From the NCBI RefSeq assembly GCF_020379485.1, contig NC_063448.1, positions 50,849,218 through 50,913,217 on the forward strand: DNA of 64,000 nt, in the 5' to 3' direction. The notes below the pieces were generated by a model. The model saw only the letters and a list, made by a program, of their open reading frames with translations, had not been told where the DNA came from and ran no database searches. Position numbers and translations under genes: made by a program. Of the stretch, positions 34,607 through 46,600 are shown piece by piece. This stretch comes from Brassica napus. Taxonomy: Eukaryota > Streptophyta > Magnoliopsida > Brassicales > Brassicaceae. Numbering within the stretch: the first letter of the stretch is position 1; each line of letters starts with the position of its first letter.

Positions 34607-35267
34607 AAAATATATAAAATTGCAACAATCTTAATGTGACGACAAGAAAAATAATTTATAAAAACCCTGAGGACTTTTTACCAAATAAAAAACAACCCTA
34701 AGGACTTCATGCACGGCCGTGCACTGCAGCTTTTTTTTTCTGTTTTGAACACAAACACTGCTGCTTTCAATATCTTAATTCACGATATAGGCTGCTTATA
34801 ATGGCCTACATAGCCCCTATTTTATTACGAATATAATTGCACTTTAATTCAAATAGCAGTATGTTCGATATATTTTGTATGTACCTTAGAGCATGATTAA
34901 CAGGGAATCTTAGAGCATCTTTTATAGTGGAGTTATTATGTTATTTAGGAATTAAAATAAAAGAAAATTAGTTTATATATGAAAACACTTCTCTTATTTG
35001 GGGACTACAAGAGACGGATCTTATGAACACGTGTCCCATCGTTTGCGACTCTGATCTCTTCTTCCCCGACTTCGCTCTTCTTCAATTTCTCCCGATTCGC
35101 AGCGAGAGAGAGAGATGGTGCCGCCGGCAACGGAGCGGTGGTGCTGGGCATTGATTAGGGTTCATCTTTTCCCATCTTTTTTTCCAATTCAGATTTTGAT
35201 TTTAATCTCAAGATGCAAACGCATCAGATATAAAGAGATCATGCGATTATTGATTCTTCTTTCTTAG

Positions 35268-35308
35268 TCAAAATCGCCATTGCTTACGAGGTTCTTACCA
35301 ATCCTTAA
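35268..35308 (+). pseudogene. Possible J-domain exon scrap
   Basis: After a splice-acceptor-like TTCTTAG, twelve codons read KIAIAYEVLTNP and then stop. AYEVL-(T/S)-(N/D)P is typical of the end of DnaJ J-domains. The match is too short to be sure. Confidence 0.3.
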
Positions 35309-35378
35309 TTTGTATCTTTTCACTCTCAAAAGGGTAGTTTTTTTAATTGTATGTTTGTTTGTAATCTTATTGCTGCAG

Positions 35379-36099
35379 ATATTGAAAGGACTGGTGTTCG
35401 ATCACGCTGCTCAGTTCTTCATTGCAGATGATTCTCGTCTTATCCAGTACGTCGATGGATGGTTAGAGAAAGGACTTGTTCGAGAGTGGAAAGGTGTTGT
35501 GGGAGAGCTTGAAGTTGGAGGCAATTTCTCGCAGTTTCCTCCTTCATGGCCTCCAAGATACATTGCTGTTCACGGCATGCGATCTCTCGCTGATTCATTG
35601 CTATTAGAGGTTGTTGTTGCAACAAAAGAAAAAGAGTCTTTTTGTTGTTTTTTTTTTGTGAGGTGAACTAACTAAATACTTGTTGGTTCTGTTGCAGAGT
35701 CGATTGTCATTGCTCACAATGGTAAGAACGGAACATCTCGTGGTCAGTTTGATGTCATTATCATTGCTCACAATGGTAAGAAACTGTATTGATTCCTCTC
35801 TCTCTCTGTAGCTCAAAATGGTTCCACCTTGTGTTCAGGTAAATGTGCGAACCGTTTGCTGTCTGCATCAGGCTTGCCCCTCGTTGCTAAACAGATGAAG
35901 GTAGACAATATCTTCTAATAAACACCATGTGACTTCTTCTGATACAATCCTATTTTTTTTGTTTAGAATTTTGATCTTAGCTCCATATGGGCGCTACTAG
36001 CAGCGTTCGATGATCCTCTTCCTACAGTGAACTTCGAAGGAGCGTTTGTGAAAGGAGTTGAATCATTGTCTTGGATGGGAAACAACTCCGCAAAGCTTG
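35379..36099 (+). pseudogene. Fragment of renalase-like FAD/NAD(P) oxidoreductase gene
   Basis: Four exon-like pieces (35379-35609, 35698-35775, 35839-35900, 35967-36099) bounded by splice-like AG and GT sites. They encode FDHAAQFFIADDSR, EWKGVVGELEVGGNF, MRSLADSLL, RGQFDVIIIAHNG, CANRLLSASGLPLVAKQMK and SIWALLAAFDDPLP. I recognise these as the middle part of the plant FAD/NAD(P)-binding oxidoreductase of the At3g04650 type. The N-terminal dinucleotide-binding motif and the C-terminus are missing, and IVIAHNGK appears twice. Retained introns show DNA-level capture rather than retroposition. It sits inside a TTA-flanked element. Confidence 0.65.
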
Positions 36100-36634
36100 G
36101 TAACTCTAGAACACCACAAACTATTTCTGAGTTCTTTTGCTTCTGTAATATTAGTATCTAAGTTGCAATATATTTTGTTATTTGTTTTTCGGCTGGCTTG
36201 TAACATGCAAGGCTTCAGTAGTTTGGGATGAACAAAGCAAAGAATATACTAGTTGTTCCTGGAAGTTCATTGGCATTGCAATTTTTTTGTTTATCTCATC
36301 AAAAGCTTCTTTGGAGCAACTCAGACTTGTCATAAACCTTCCAAGTTCCACCATGATTTGGTTTCATCTCTATACTAGTCATTTGGTTGATGTTTGAGTT
36401 GTCATAAGCAAAGACTCTAGCTTTTTGGCAATGTTTTTTTTTTTTTTTGTGGCAATGTTCACCTTCCTCTAATTCATTTTAATTTTTTTAAGAACTTTTA
36501 AATAAGGGACTTGCAATGGAGGACATAAATGATCGGGTCTCTTAACGGAGTCTTTTAACACATATTTATTGCTTAAAAATATTAAACAATAAATAAGAGA
36601 CTCTAATTGGGTATTTGGGATAATGATGCTCTTA

Positions 36635-36841
36635 GAGCATGATTATTGGGGGGTTCTTAGAGTGGGGTTCCTAGCGGAATATAAGAATCCGTCTCTTAAC
36701 TTTTAACTAAAAAAGTTAAGAACCGTCTCTTAAAACTCTTATTTAAGAACCAGTTCTTAGCTTTTTTAGTTAAAAGTTAAGAAACAGGTTCTTATATTCC
36801 ACTAAGAACCTCACCCTAAGAATCCTCCAATAATCATGCTC
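36635..36841. mobile_element. Harbinger-like MITE M1
   Basis: 207 bases with terminal inverted repeats GAGCATGATTATTGG and CCAATAATCATGCTC and TTA on both sides (36632-36634, 36842-36844). Nearly the whole element can fold back (AACTTTTAACTAAAAAAG is complementary to a later stretch). Confidence 0.75.
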
Positions 36842-36844
36842 TTA

Positions 36845-37015
36845 GGATGAAGTTCTTAGCGGAATATAAGAAACCGTCTCTTAACTTTTAATTAAAAAAC
36901 TAAGAAGCTTAAATATTTAAGAGCATATTCTTAGATTTTTTAGTTAAAAGTTAAGTGACGGTTTCTTATATTCCGCTAAGAATCCCACCCTAATAACCCT
37001 CTATTAATCATGCTC
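36845..37015. mobile_element. Partial Harbinger-like MITE M2
   Basis: Same internal sequence as M1 (GTTCTTAGCGGAATATAAGA) and a good right end (TATTAATCATGCTC, TTA at 37016-37018) but no left terminus, so it is truncated or fused to M1. Confidence 0.6.
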
Positions 37016-37027
37016 TTAGTGCATTTA

Positions 37028-37213
37028 GACCATGATTAACCCGAACTCTTAGAGTGAAGCTAAGAACTGTTTCTTAGCTTTTAACTAAGAAAAGCTAAGA
37101 ACCGTCACTTAAATAAGAGATATAAGAACCGTATGTTAGCCGAAAAGTGTAAAAACAAAATGTCAAATCATGAGTTAAGAATCCTAAATTAAGAACCCGG
37201 ATTAATCATGCTC
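37028..37213. mobile_element. Harbinger-like MITE M3
   Basis: 186 bases with ends GACCATGATTAACCCG and CGGATTAATCATGCTC, flanked by TTA at 37025-37027 and 37214-37216. It is related to M1 at the ends but differs inside. Confidence 0.7.
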
Positions 37214-37272
37214 TTAGAGTACTGTATGGCGACACCATTCAACTCAATTCTTCTTCTTTTATATATCATTTG

Positions 37273-37588
37273 CAGTGTCGTCCCATAATTTGGGGTGGCC
37301 TAAAGCACAAAAAAATTTGTGTGGCCTATTATATAAATACCAACAATATATAGTAATACACTAACACCAAACCAGTACAAAAGTGTAAAAAGTAATCAAA
37401 TGGTTAAAATAAAAATTATATTGGACAAAAAGAGGATCGAACTATGGTATCCTAACTCAATTTAAACTTGTTAATCATTTGACCTAGTTAAGTAGTTAAT
37501 ATTTGGTGATATGTGGCCTTAATTTTTCTTCTATATATTATGGCCTAAAGCATATGTTTTACTTGCCTTATGGCAGGGGACGGACCTG
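37273..37588. mobile_element. hAT-like MITE
   Basis: Ends CAGTGTCGTCCC and, on the complement, CAGGTCCGTCCCC. TGGCCTAAAGCA is repeated inverted-like near both ends (TGGCCTAAAGCATATG at right). An exact 8-bp duplication ATCATTTG flanks it (37265-37272, 37589-37596). 316 bases, non-coding. Confidence 0.75.
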
Positions 37589-37596
37589 ATCATTTG

Positions 37597-39386
37597 TGTC
37601 ATAATAATAACTCGACAGCGTTGATAAATTAATGGGCAGAGAGGTTCTCTCCGGCCTTTGTGACATAATAACTCGACAGTCCGGGTTAATCATGCTCTTA
37701 GGGTACTGTTACGAAACGGACGTCTATATGACTTTTTTTAACACAAAGGTAGTCTATATATATATCAAAAGAAAATCTAGCAAACTGATTTTAATACTAT
37801 TACTTGAGACGACCAAATGCATTGAGAAGCTAATGATAAAGCCAGGGAAGCTGGCCAGTGTTGATTCTCCGCCGCAAGTATTTTGAAAAAAACGACTTAC
37901 CTTAATAATTACAAGCAAGTAGCCACATGGCGATACTTGTTTGTTCAGTAGTCATTAATTACCATTTATGGAGGTTTTTGATATGATAAACGTGAAAATG
38001 AGCGAAGAGTATAAACAAATGGATATCTGATCACTTCGTTTGTCACTCGAGCTTATAGTTTCGATCCCATCTAGAACGACCCACACCTAAAGATGTGCAA
38101 TGGGCGAAACGGTTTTGATGCGATTTGTATCGAACGAAAACCTAATCTAGTATGACCCTTCATTCATGCATGCATGCTTTGTGTTTTTAGATCCAATACT
38201 AATTTGGTCCACAAATCGCGGAACGGTCTACCCATAACATCGTTGCTCGCACCTATGACCAGCTCTTAATTCCACGTTGCGAGTTATTGTGGAAACAGTC
38301 AATTGTCACCGCGTCAACATATATTACTAATTTTTTTTTTTTTTTGTGGCTTGTTTACAAAACCAGCTTAATTCTATAAAACTCTAAGAAAGAAACGTCA
38401 TGTTCTAGCATTCGTATGACATAAAGATAACAAGTACTTCAGTTACAAGAAAAAAGAAAGATAACAAGTACTTGATTATTAGAACTTAGAATGCCACATA
38501 TTTATACAAACGTATGGTACAAGGAAAGAGGAGGTGTGTAGTGGTATCATGACATCATCCATTCCCCGCCATTTGCTTATTTTCCGGATCATATATCTTA
38601 TTAGGGACTTTTTTTGTATTTATCTTTTTGTTTGTATGCTGCTATTCACAGACACAACTTATTTCTATTCCTTCAAATCATCATCTATTTTAGAAATTAG
38701 TCCACTAAACTTGATCAGTTTTCTTTGTCCCACTGCATGTTTCATTAAATTTTCAAATTTATTTGATTATTTTTAAACGTTAGTGCAATTACGTGTCTAT
38801 CAGAAAAGATTATTTATTTCAATTCAGTGATAAGATTAACAAGAGTTTTATTTTAACAATAAAAGAATATCATAATGAGAAAGTATTGTAGCCAATAGCT
38901 TAAACGTCAACGATCATCTATCTTATATTTGTTGGTTGTGAGTGTGTTTATCTCTTTGACCAATATTCACAAATCACAACACACAATTCATATTTATATT
39001 CCTTCTACTCATCATCTAACTTGGACAACGGTCCACTTGATCAGTTTCATATGTCAACTAGATTTTCAAGTGTTTTTTTAAATGTTAGTGCAATTTTGCT
39101 TACATAATGGTATAATCTTTATCTTTCTATTTGACTTGATAAGTTGAAAAACAAAAACAAAGTATTCACATAGCTTAAAAATTCGCCAGCAATGTTAGAA
39201 CCGACCTAAAATTCGTTATGGGCTTCTGTTGATTAAAACCTAAAATGGGCTTTACTAAATAAGCCCATAAAGGATTGATAGACATGTCAACTTCATCAAT
39301 TAAAACGGGTAAACCCAAATACGACAACATGTTTCTAAATTCTCCGGTCAGTTTCTTTTCCCGCAACTTCTTAAACGGAACTCATG
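37597..39386. other. Spacer with an imperfect duplication
   Basis: No supported gene. About 130 bases near 38655-38790 recur imperfectly near 38990-39095 (TATTCCTTC, TCATCATCTA, TTGATCAGTTT, GTTAGTGCAATT). A further stray GGGTTAATCATGCTCTTAG end of the M-type MITE is at about 37683-37701. Confidence 0.5.
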
Positions 39387-39394
39387 CTTCTTTT

Positions 39395-40127
39395 TAGGCC
39401 TGGGCATAAAATCCGGAACCCGAAATCCGAACCAAACCCGAACCAAAAAACCCGACCCGTTATCCGACCCGAAACGTTAAAATACCCGAATGGGTTTTGT
39501 AGGGTGGTACAAAAAATATCCGAACCCGAAGTGTTATTAACCGAACCCGAACGGGTAACCCGAAAAATCCAAAATTAATAGTCAATATAAATATTTTGAA
39601 ATATATATAAGTATTCTAATTATTAAATTCAATATTTGTGGTAATATTATATATAATAATAAATATTAAAATTCTAATAAATTATTTAAGTACACAATTA
39701 GTTATAAATAAGTATTTTATAATTTGATCATTGAAATAAAAAGTCTACTTTCTTTAAGGCAATACATATTGTTTACAAATGATGTTTGTTTTCATGCTTG
39801 ATTTAACATTTTATTGCTATTTTATCAATTTTATATGTGATAGATTAATTTTTATTTAATTTAGATGTTTTTCTTTATGTTTTAAATTTTGTTTTTTACT
39901 TTGGTTATATCTGAACCGAACCGATATAACCCGAATCCGTACGATATATGATTACTTTATGGGTTTTATGATGCAATACAATTTTGAACCGAACCCGAAG
40001 TGTTATTATCCGAACCTGACCCGTACTAATAAAATTTTAGTATGGGACCTAGAAGCGTAAACCCGAAAATCCGAAAACCCGAAAACCCCGATCCAAATGC
40101 CAACGGGTACCCGAACGCCCAGTCCTA
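39395..40127. mobile_element. hAT-like element with CCGAACCC arrays
   Basis: Ends TAGGCCTGGGCA and, on the complement, TAGGACTGGGCG; 8-bp duplication CTTCTTTT at 39387-39394 and 40128-40135. CCGAACCC-type words crowd both ends (39410-39560 and 39910-40115), while the middle is AT-rich and contains no gene. The design is the same as at 11461-12027 and 41893-42409. Confidence 0.75.
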
Positions 40128-41029
40128 CTTCTTTTTCTACGACAGTTGCAACTGCGTCTTGGACGCCGTCCAGAAGAATGAATATCCACTGAGGCAGGTT
40201 GCTGTCCGAAATTTTTATTTTCTCTGTTGGTCAGGGAGAGAGACCAAGAGACCATACGTATAGATATGAAGCAGAAGATGAGGAGAATGTTTAATGACCA
40301 GGTGACCTTTACCATTAGACATTCTTGAATTCATTTTTTGTAACTATTTATTGATAAGATATGTCTCTGTCGCACCATATTTTTGTAAAAAATAAGAAGA
40401 TGTCTCTCTCAATGGACCAATTAAACTGCTAATTTAGTCAAGAGAGAGATTAGAGAGAGAAATTGATGGCAAAAGACATGCATTAATGAGATGAGAGGCT
40501 AAGAACATTTCACTCGCTCCATCTCTTTTGCATCTCCTCATGTCTCTTCCTCTCTCTCTGCTTTACCAGGTGGAGATACTATTAAGAGGATAAACAAATG
40601 TTTTACAAAAGACAAGCCAATTAAAGCTCCCCTTCTTTCATGTTTTCTTTTTGATTGGAATGTTGGAACATATTATTATAACAACGGTTTTGTTTTAGAT
40701 GATTTTGTGATTCGTATCCTCTGAACTACACTTATGCCACGGAAATTTAAACATGGTCTGCATTCTTGATTTCTCGAAACATTTTTCTGTATTATTATAT
40801 CTGTTTATGTGACGCATTACAATCTCTCTTTATTTGTATGTTGGTCGTTGGTTTCTTCAGTTTGACATGGTTTGATTTCTCCTCAACTTGTCTCTTAAAT
40901 CATCAAGTAAGCGTACCAACACATTTTTTTTGTGTGTCTTTTGAATAAGCATCTTAATTTGAATGTCATTGATTCCGCAGGTGATAGAGCTACTTTATAA
41001 GCCAAAAGAATCATCACAAGCCTGGAGAC
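40128..41029. other. Upstream region of AGC1.5
   Basis: Pyrimidine-rich patches at 40500-40565 and a likely 5' UTR intron end at 40979-40980 (TTCCGCAG followed by GTGATAGAGC) before the ATG at 41030. Short frames at 40042-40315 show no domain. Confidence 0.5.
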
Positions 41030-43343
41030 ATGGACTTAGCTTCCAATAAGAACACAACAGCTAACTCTAATGATATAGATCCGACCGTAAAACCTAAGTC
41101 GCCTAGACCAAGCAACACACAAGCCTCTTCATTTTCGCTTAAACTAGGAGACAACGTTCCCAGGAACCCTCATTTCGATCCCAAGAAGATGGATCCTCTC
41201 GTCAGACATCAACCCTCAAAATCTCCTGAACCTCCTTCCTCAGCTAGAGGAACCAACGAGAGTGATAGCTTGGGAGCCAAGAAAAATGTTCTTAAAAATC
41301 TTTATTATGATCCCAAGAAGATTGTTCCTTTAACCACACCTGAAACACAATCCCCAAGCGCCAGAGCTCATCACCAACACAAGACAAAGTCTCCAGACAA
41401 AAAGAGAGTCCCTAGACAGAATGGAGATTATGGTTATGGCGATATGGGCCCATCAGCTACACCCTTCAAGCCCCACACGGGAGGAGACGTGAGGTGGGAG
41501 GCTATTAACTCAGTCACTTCAAGAGGCCCTCAGATAGGTCTAGACAGCTTCAGGCTTCTTAAACGTCTAGGGTATGGGGACATAGGCAGTGTCTATCTCG
41601 CTGACCTACAAGGGACCAACGCGGTTTTTGCCATGAAGGTGATGGATAAGGCCTCGTTGGCTAGTAGAAACAAGTTGCTGAGGGCTCAGACCGAAAGAGA
41701 GATCCTATCTCTGCTTGATCATCCTTTCTTGCCGACGCTATATTCTTACTTTGAGACTGAGAAGTTCTACTGCTTGGTCATGGAGTTCTGCAGCGGAGGC
41801 AATCTCCATTCTCTCAGACAGAAGCAGCCCAACAGGCGTTTCACTGAAGAAGCTGCAAGGTGAGACAAAACATTCCTCCATCTATTTGGAGTAGTCCAAG
41901 GGGCATATTATCCGAAACTCCAAAACCGAACTGGAACCAAAAAAACCAAAACCAAACCGAATTTTACAAAAAATGGTTTATAATTTTTAACTCGAAAACT
42001 GAAACCAAACAAAAAAAACCAGAGGTTACCCAAATCTGAAATGTAATAAAAATATTAATAATTTTAAATGTTAAAATTAATATATTTTTAATCTGAAATA
42101 TTAAAAAAATATAGTTTGTAATAGAAAATTTATTAAAAAACTTTAAGTGCTCGCAGGGTTTAACTCGGAGTTTTGTCAGTTTTTCGGCTTTAAACCCAAA
42201 CCAAATCCGAACCATTTCTAAATCAGTTTTGTTTCAAATTTTATAGAAAAACAGAAACCTGACCTAAACTCACCGTTACCCCAAAACCGATCTGATCCTA
42301 AAATGTCCGGTTCCTAAACGGGTCCTAAACACCTCAACTCGAATAACTTGAAACCCCCCGAATAACCCAACCCACCCCAACCGTTAACCCAAAAAAACCC
42401 CAACACTAGTTTGGAGTTTGGAGCTTACTTATTATCTTTCTCTCTGATGAGTTTCTTTGACAGGTTCTACACTTCTGAAGTGTTGCTAGCCCTAGAGTAT
42501 CTACACATGTTGGGGGTTGTGTACAGAGACTTGAAGCCAGAGAACATCCTAGTCCGAGACGAAGGCCACATAATGCTTTCTGACTTTGACCTCTCCCTCC
42601 GCTGCTCCTTTAACCCCACCCTCGTCAAGTCCTCCTCAGTCTGCAGCACAGGAAGCGCTATCCTCAACGAAGAGTTCGCCGTCAACGGCTGCATGCATCC
42701 CGCAGCCTTCCTCCCACGCCTCCTCCCTTCCAAGAAAACCCGTAAAGCCAAATCAGACTCCGGCCTGGGCGGCCTCTCCATGCCAGAGCTCATGGCAGAG
42801 CCAACGGACGTGCGGTCAATGTCCTTTGTGGGCACACACGAGTACCTAGCTCCAGAGATCATACGTGGAGAGGGACACGGCAGTGCTGTTGACTGGTGGA
42901 CGTTCGGGATCTTCCTCTACGAGCTCTTGCACGGGACAACACCGTTCAAAGGTCAGGGCAACAGAGCTACGCTGCAAAACGTGGTGGGCAAGCCACTGAA
43001 GTTTCCTGATACTCCTCATGTGAGCTCTGCAGCGCGTGATCTTATCCGTGGCCTTTTAGCTAAAGATCCTCATAGGAGAATCGCTTACACAAGGGGAGCT
43101 ACGGAGATAAAGCAGCATCCTTTCTTTGAAGGTGTGAACTGGGCTCTGGTGCGTAGCGCCTCTCCGCCACATATTCCTGACCCTGTTGACTTGGGACCGT
43201 TGACCGCTGCGAGAGGGAAGGGTAAGGGATATGGAGGTGGTGATCAGTATAACTCGGTTAAGCATGATGCTCAGGTTGCTTGTGCTGCTGGTCCCGCGAC
43301 TCCTACTGATGATACGGCTTATGTAGACTTCGAGTACTTTTAG
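41030..43343 (+). CDS. AGC1.5: AGC VIII protein kinase, AGC1.5-like
   Basis: Two exons (41030-41859 and 42464-43343) give 569 residues. It is a Ser/Thr kinase of the plant AGCVIII family. The Gly loop is GYGDIG (181-186), the ATP-binding Lys is in AMKVM (203), the catalytic loop is YRDLKPEN (Asp about 299) and the magnesium motif is DFD (317-319), as in AGCVIII kinases. A Cys/Ser-rich insert of about 70 residues precedes the activation segment [11 protein letters not shown]. The C-terminus FEYF fits the FxxF site that binds PDK1. In Arabidopsis, AGC1.5 (At3g12690) acts with AGC1.7 in pollen-tube tip growth, which is known for the relative and inferred here. The N-terminus has two related blocks, [12 protein letters not shown] and [12 protein letters not shown]. 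The intron contains an inserted element. Confidence 0.9.
41893..42409. mobile_element. hAT-like element in the AGC1.5 intron
   Basis: Flanked by an exact 8-bp direct repeat TTTGGAGT (41885-41892, 42410-42417). The left end reads AGTCCAAGGGGCATA and the right end CCCCAACACTAG. Subterminal arrays of CCGAA/AACCAAA words lie on both sides and the middle is AT-rich. It fills most of the 604-base intron without touching the splice sites. Confidence 0.65.
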
Positions 43344-43574
43344 AACTAATACAAGTAATGTACTCTACTATGTGTTTTTTTTTTTGTTCATATTCTTTTT
43401 GACGAATACAGACTGTGATTTGTAAAAACAAAGAAGTGTCGCTTAAACAGTGTTTGAGAATAACATTTGAACCTTTCGTTTAGCTGATCAAAAAGTTTCA
43501 CAAAATCCTTTCATTAAATTTTTATTTTTTTTCACAGAATCACTAGCTTTTGAATAACATCAGATTTGATGGTT
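43344..43574. other. 3' region of AGC1.5
   Basis: Likely 3' UTR. The LINE begins 248 bases after the stop codon. Confidence 0.5.
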
Positions 43575-43591
43575 TCGCTAAGGTCGTCACT
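43575..43591. repeat. LINE target-site duplication (left)
   Basis: TCGCTAAGGTCGTCACT is repeated exactly at 49979-49995, the other side of the LINE. Confidence 0.92.
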
Positions 43592-43633
43592 TTTTTTTTT
43601 GAACGAACAAGTGATTATCATTAAGAAAAAGAG

Positions 43634-46600
43634 TTACTCCCCACGGGGAGGGTTTACAAGGGAAAACAGAGTAGATTTAGCAAGAGAGTCTGCTTTAACA
43701 TTGTTTAAACGTGGAATAAAACCAAATGAGATAACTTCGAACGTGCAACTTAAAACCCTAATATCAAACAGTAAGCTATGCAGCTCAATTGTTGAAGAGG
43801 ACGAGTTGAGAAGGTTGACGAGGGATTTCGAATCAGAGAAAACATTCAAGCGAAAGAATCCGTAAGCGACTGCGTCAAGTAGAGCAGCCTTTACCGCAAG
43901 GGCTTCAGCAACCAGGGGTGAAGCGACATGGGAGCGGTTTGAAGATCGGTGTTCAACAGAGACCTGGGGTCGTGAAAGACCCAGCCTTGTCCACTGTTTC
44001 TTGAGTTGGGGTCCCAGGCTCCATCTGTGAAGCAAGCATATCCAGTAGATGGTGGCTGCGGTAGAGGAGGCCGGTTGCGTAGAGAGCAAGTCTTAACAGG
44101 GGCTTGAGAGGCTTCTTCCCAGGACCTAGCATCTTTCAAAACTTTCAGAGTTATCTCTGCTTCAGACCAAGACTTGTTGTCCAAGACAAGTTGGTTCCTG
44201 TTCTTCCAGAGATGCCAAATAACCCAGGGGGCGACCGGAGTGGAGGCCAGGCCGGTAGGTGAGAGGTTGGTCATTGTAGTGCAACATAGTAGAAGCTCAG
44301 AGATGGAGAGGTCGGAGCTAGGGTCTGGTTTGTTCAGGGCCGGAATAAGATCCCATACACGGGCAGAGAAAGTACATGTCAAGAGTAGGTGGATAGGAGT
44401 CTCAACCTCTTCACATCGTTTGCATCTAGGATCGACTTGTATGCCTCTTGTTAGGAGAGCAGAGCCAACTGGAAGCGCCGCACTTTTGATCTTCCAAAGA
44501 AAGGACCTTAGCTTTGGAGAAGTCTTAAGGTTCCAAATGGTTTTTTTACAGGGGAATGGATCAATGTTGTGGGGGTAAGAAGTGATTCTGGAGAGGGCGT
44601 AGCCTGACTTCGAAGTGTAAGAACCTGATTTTTCAAACAGCCATACCAACTCGCCCTCCTTGTTCAGGGAACTAGGGATGAGTTGTAGGATGAGATCCTG
44701 ATAGAGAGGCAAGTGTTGGCGGATAGCTTGAATGTTCCATTCTTTTGAGTGTGGGAGAATGAGTTCATGGACTCGCATGTTCCGGTTGTGGAGGGTTGGA
44801 GGCCCCATTGGAATAGACGGAGAGAGGTTTGACAGCCACGGGTCCTCCTACACTTTCACAGACGCTCCATTGCCTACTGTCCATCCGAGACCTGTCAAGA
44901 GAAGGTCACGGCCCCAGATAATCCCTCTCCATCCGTGGGAGCATGTGGTCGAGCTTGAAGCCCTAAGGAAGGGATCAGAGTGGCAATATTTTCCTAACAG
45001 GGTCTGGCCAAGGAGAGAATTCGGATCCTGCACAAGGCGCCAAGCAATTTTTGCTAGAAGGGCCTGGTTAAAACACTCAATATCTCTAAATCCAAGACCT
45101 CCAAGGTTTTTTGGGAGAGTAAGCTTAAACCAAGCTACCCAACACATTTTTCTCTTTTCCGGGTTAGCATCCCACCAAAAACGAGTAAGTAAAGATTGTA
45201 TTTGCTTACAAAGGGAGGCTGGGAGCATGAAGCATGACATAGCGTAGGCGGGTATAGCGGAGAGAACCGATTGGAGGAGAACTTGCTTTCCCGCGCCAGA
45301 TAAGAACCTTGTGGTTCAGCTGATAACTCTTTGTCTAATCCGATCTAAAATGGAGTTAAAAATGTCCCGCTTTCTTCTACGAAAGTGCTCGGGCAGCCCG
45401 AGATACTTTCCGATACCTCCCTCCTTCTCTATTGTTAGTTGGCGCTTAACTCGAAGCTTTGTGTGGGAAGACGTCTTGGAGGAGAAAGTGATAGCGGACT
45501 TAGTGGCATTTATGCATTGGCATGACGCTTTCTAATATTTGTTGAGGAGAGACACTAGTTGCGCGCAGCTTTGGGCGTCCGATCTCATGAAGAACATAGT
45601 GTCGTCGGCGAAAAGTAGGTGGTTTATCGCATGGTTGTTTCGTGCCACTTTAACTCCAGTCAGCAAGCCCAGATTTTGTGCCTTGGTGCACAGTCCCGAG
45701 AGAACCTCCGTACACAAAATAAAGAGGTACGGGGAGAGCGGATCACCTTGCCGGAGACCTCGGGAAGGTGAAACACGACCCTGGGGAGCTCCGTTCACCA
45801 GGAAAGAATATGACACCGAGGTCACACACATCATGGTCCAAGAAATCCAAGTCTCGTGAAAACCCAATCTTCTAAGTACCGCTTCGAGAAAGGACCATTC
45901 GATTCTATCATAGGCCTTACTCATGTCAGTTTTCACCGCCATGGAGCATCGCACCTTAGCCTTTGATGTCTTGAGATAATGGAGGATCTCGTGAGTAATA
46001 AGGACGTTGTCTCGCCCGTTTAGGCACGAACGCAGATTGGTGTGGCGAGATGATGTGTGGCAGAAACGGCTGAAGACGCTTTGTCATTATCTTAGCAATG
46101 ATCTTGTAGTGGGTGGTGCAAAGCGGAATCGGGCGGTAGTCAGCCACCTTCCTCGGGCAGGTGATTTTCGGGATAAGCTGAATATGGGTTTCGTTCTGCC
46201 TATTGTGGAGGTACCCTGTCTCAAAAAATTCCCGGATGTCCCGGTAAATATCCTCGCCAATGATATCCCAATAGGAGTGGTAGAAGCCAGCGGAAAATCT
46301 GTCAGGGCCCGGAGCTTTATCAGCATGAATGGCGAGGACAGCAACCTTGACCTCTTCTCTGTCCGGGAGAGCGATGAGATCAGAGTTCATCGCTGACGTG
46401 ATGCAGGGAGAGAGAGCTTCTTCAACGGTTTCGATCCAGTCAGCGCCCGAGGTTGTGAAAATAGACTGGTATTACTTTGAGATAGTTGCCACTATGTCTT
46501 CTTCAGTCTCATAGATAACGCCATGTTCATCTTCAAAGATAGAGAAGGCATTGATTTGTCTTCTGCCTCTGGTAATGGCATGAAAGAAAGACAAGTTGCG

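Larger units (their letters stand above)
34889..36631. mobile_element. Harbinger-like element carrying gene fragments
   Basis: Starts GAGCATGATTAACAGG after TTA (34886-34888) and ends AATGATGCTC before TTA (36632-36634), so the ends are inverted (GAGCAT-ATTA) and the 3-bp duplication is TTA, as in PIF/Harbinger elements. The same GAGCATGATTA end marks the MITEs just downstream. Inside lie exon-like pieces of at least one unrelated gene (35379-36099), with introns retained. No transposase gene. The short termini make this a moderate call. Confidence 0.5.

Noticed and set aside
37632..39578. Short frames in 37.6-39.6 kb
   Set aside because: No domain, poor composition, and overlap with repeats such as the CCGAACCC array.
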